The notes below the pieces were generated by a model. It did not search any database and had not been told where the DNA came from. It saw nothing but the letters and a program-made list of their open reading frames with translations. A DNA stretch of 64,000 nucleotides from Aestuariibacter sp. GS-14. Its GTDB lineage: Bacteria; Pseudomonadota; Gammaproteobacteria; Enterobacterales; Alteromonadaceae. A program made the translations under genes and the position numbers. Every line of letters begins with the position of its first letter. Within the stretch, counting starts at the first letter, position 1. Location of the stretch: the NCBI RefSeq assembly GCF_006494365.1, contig NZ_VHIP01000015.1:51826-115825 (forward strand), given 5' to 3'. Positions 63,412-64,000 of this stretch are shown here, in pieces.

Positions 63412-63897
63412 ATGAAATACACACTGATGATTACGTTGTTGAGTTTGCTGTTAGCATCATGCGCAACGTCGCGTTTAAGCGACGAAGCCATGGAAACCTT
63501 AATTGAAGAATTTATTGCCAGTGAACAACTCGAAAACCAACATTCCGTTTCAGCTTTCACGTTAGACAGTTACGGTCAGTTGAACGATCACTATGTAGTG
63601 TTTCGCAGTGCGCCCATGCGCCATTTTCTGGTGAAGCTGGCACCGCGCTGCTCGGAACTGAGTTTTTCTATGGGACTGGTGCTACACCGCCGGTTTGGCA
63701 ATACCCTCAGTGAAGGGTTGGATTACGTATACGTACCCGACTCTCTGCCGTTTAAGTGTTTTATCAATAAAATTTACCCGCTCACCAAAATGCAGCACGA
63801 CGTGTTGCGCGCCAGTATCAAAGCCGAAATTAATGAGCTGGAGCTGAAGGAAGAGCAGGAAAAAGGCGATCAGGGCACAATACCTGCCACTAACTAA
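63412..63897 (+). CDS. Small predicted lipoprotein
   Basis: A 161-residue protein with a lipobox (LLLASC, lipidated Cys at about 17) and no recognised domain. The mature region has a few acidic helices and a C-terminal charged tail (ELKEEQEKGDQGT). GGGGAAGAA precedes the ATG. The rest of the window beyond it (63898-64000) shows no gene start I can support. Function unknown. Confidence 0.7.
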   Translation: MKYTLMITLLSLLLASCATSRLSDEAMETLIEEFIASEQLENQHSVSAFTLDSYGQLNDHYVVFRSAPMRHFLVKLAPRCSELSFSMGLVLHRRFGNTLSEGLDYVYVPDSLPFKCFINKIYPLTKMQHDVLRASIKAEINELELKEEQEKGDQGTIPATN

Positions 63898-64000
63898 TAC
63901 CAATTCGCATAGAAGTTTACCCTCTCAGCAGCACTGGCAGGCTTTTTAGCTAGGCTTGGTTGCACAGGTTTGGTGGTTCCAAATCAAGCAAGCGTAACAA

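Overview
The window looks like the chromosome of a free-living, polysaccharide-degrading marine or aquatic gammaproteobacterium, most likely in the Alteromonadales (Alteromonadaceae-like). This is inferred from gene content: a long TonB-dependent receptor, many exported glycosidases, LacI-type regulators beside them, a FUSC pump, a GGDEF/EAL hub and YjjP/YjjB-like ThrE. Base composition is near 50% GC and coding is dense on both strands. I see no rRNA, tRNA, CRISPR array, prophage or insertion sequence. About 51 protein genes are supported.

Layout. 0-5 kb: a DUF3010 protein, a secreted GH9 glycosidase and a secreted CE2-type esterase, then a CPBP protease on the other strand. 5.5-12.5 kb: an exported cupin, an AraC regulator and an MFS efflux pump; a PASx3-GGDEF-EAL protein with a possible upstream small ORF; a sugar-type MFS carrier. 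12.5-28.2 kb: a carbohydrate locus with LacI regulator 1, an exported GH2, an exported Dabb protein, a Tat-type gluconate-dehydrogenase subunit 3 with its GMC oxidoreductase and a lipoprotein TIM-barrel sugar isomerase, a NUDIX protein with LacI regulator 2, a TonB receptor and a GH106 alpha-L-rhamnosidase. 28.2-31 kb: a GST, three REP-like hairpin repeats, a membrane protein and a FUSC exporter. 31-35 kb: a GNAT-nitrilase fusion and an Orn/Lys/Arg decarboxylase. 36-44.4 kb: a minus-strand aromatic ring-cleavage operon (amidohydrolase, MhpA-like monooxygenase, GlcG-like protein, VOC dioxygenase, FAH hydrolase, alpha/beta hydrolase) below a LysR gene that diverges from a Tat-type GH1. 44.4-64 kb: mostly housekeeping and signalling: a beta-barrel protein, two two-component systems, a resolvase-like protein lacking one active-site Arg, a CtpF-like P-type ATPase, an aromatic aminotransferase followed by eutBC, a DUF885 peptidase, membrane proteins, a second CPBP protease, ThrE and a small lipoprotein.

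Working hypothesis. The segment 12.5-44.4 kb reads as one functional theme: uptake and dismantling of a plant phenolic glycoside, for example a rhamnosyl-glucoside of a flavonoid or hydroxycinnamate. The receptor would import it, GH106, GH2 and GH1 would remove sugars, and the GMC/subunit 3/isomerase trio would oxidise a sugar, perhaps to a 3-keto-glycoside that is then cleaved by elimination. The monooxygenase/VOC/FAH operon would open the aglycone ring. That operon resembles the naringenin (fde) cluster of Herbaspirillum. Gene families and operator-like palindromes are seen directly; the substrate and the link between the two halves are inference.
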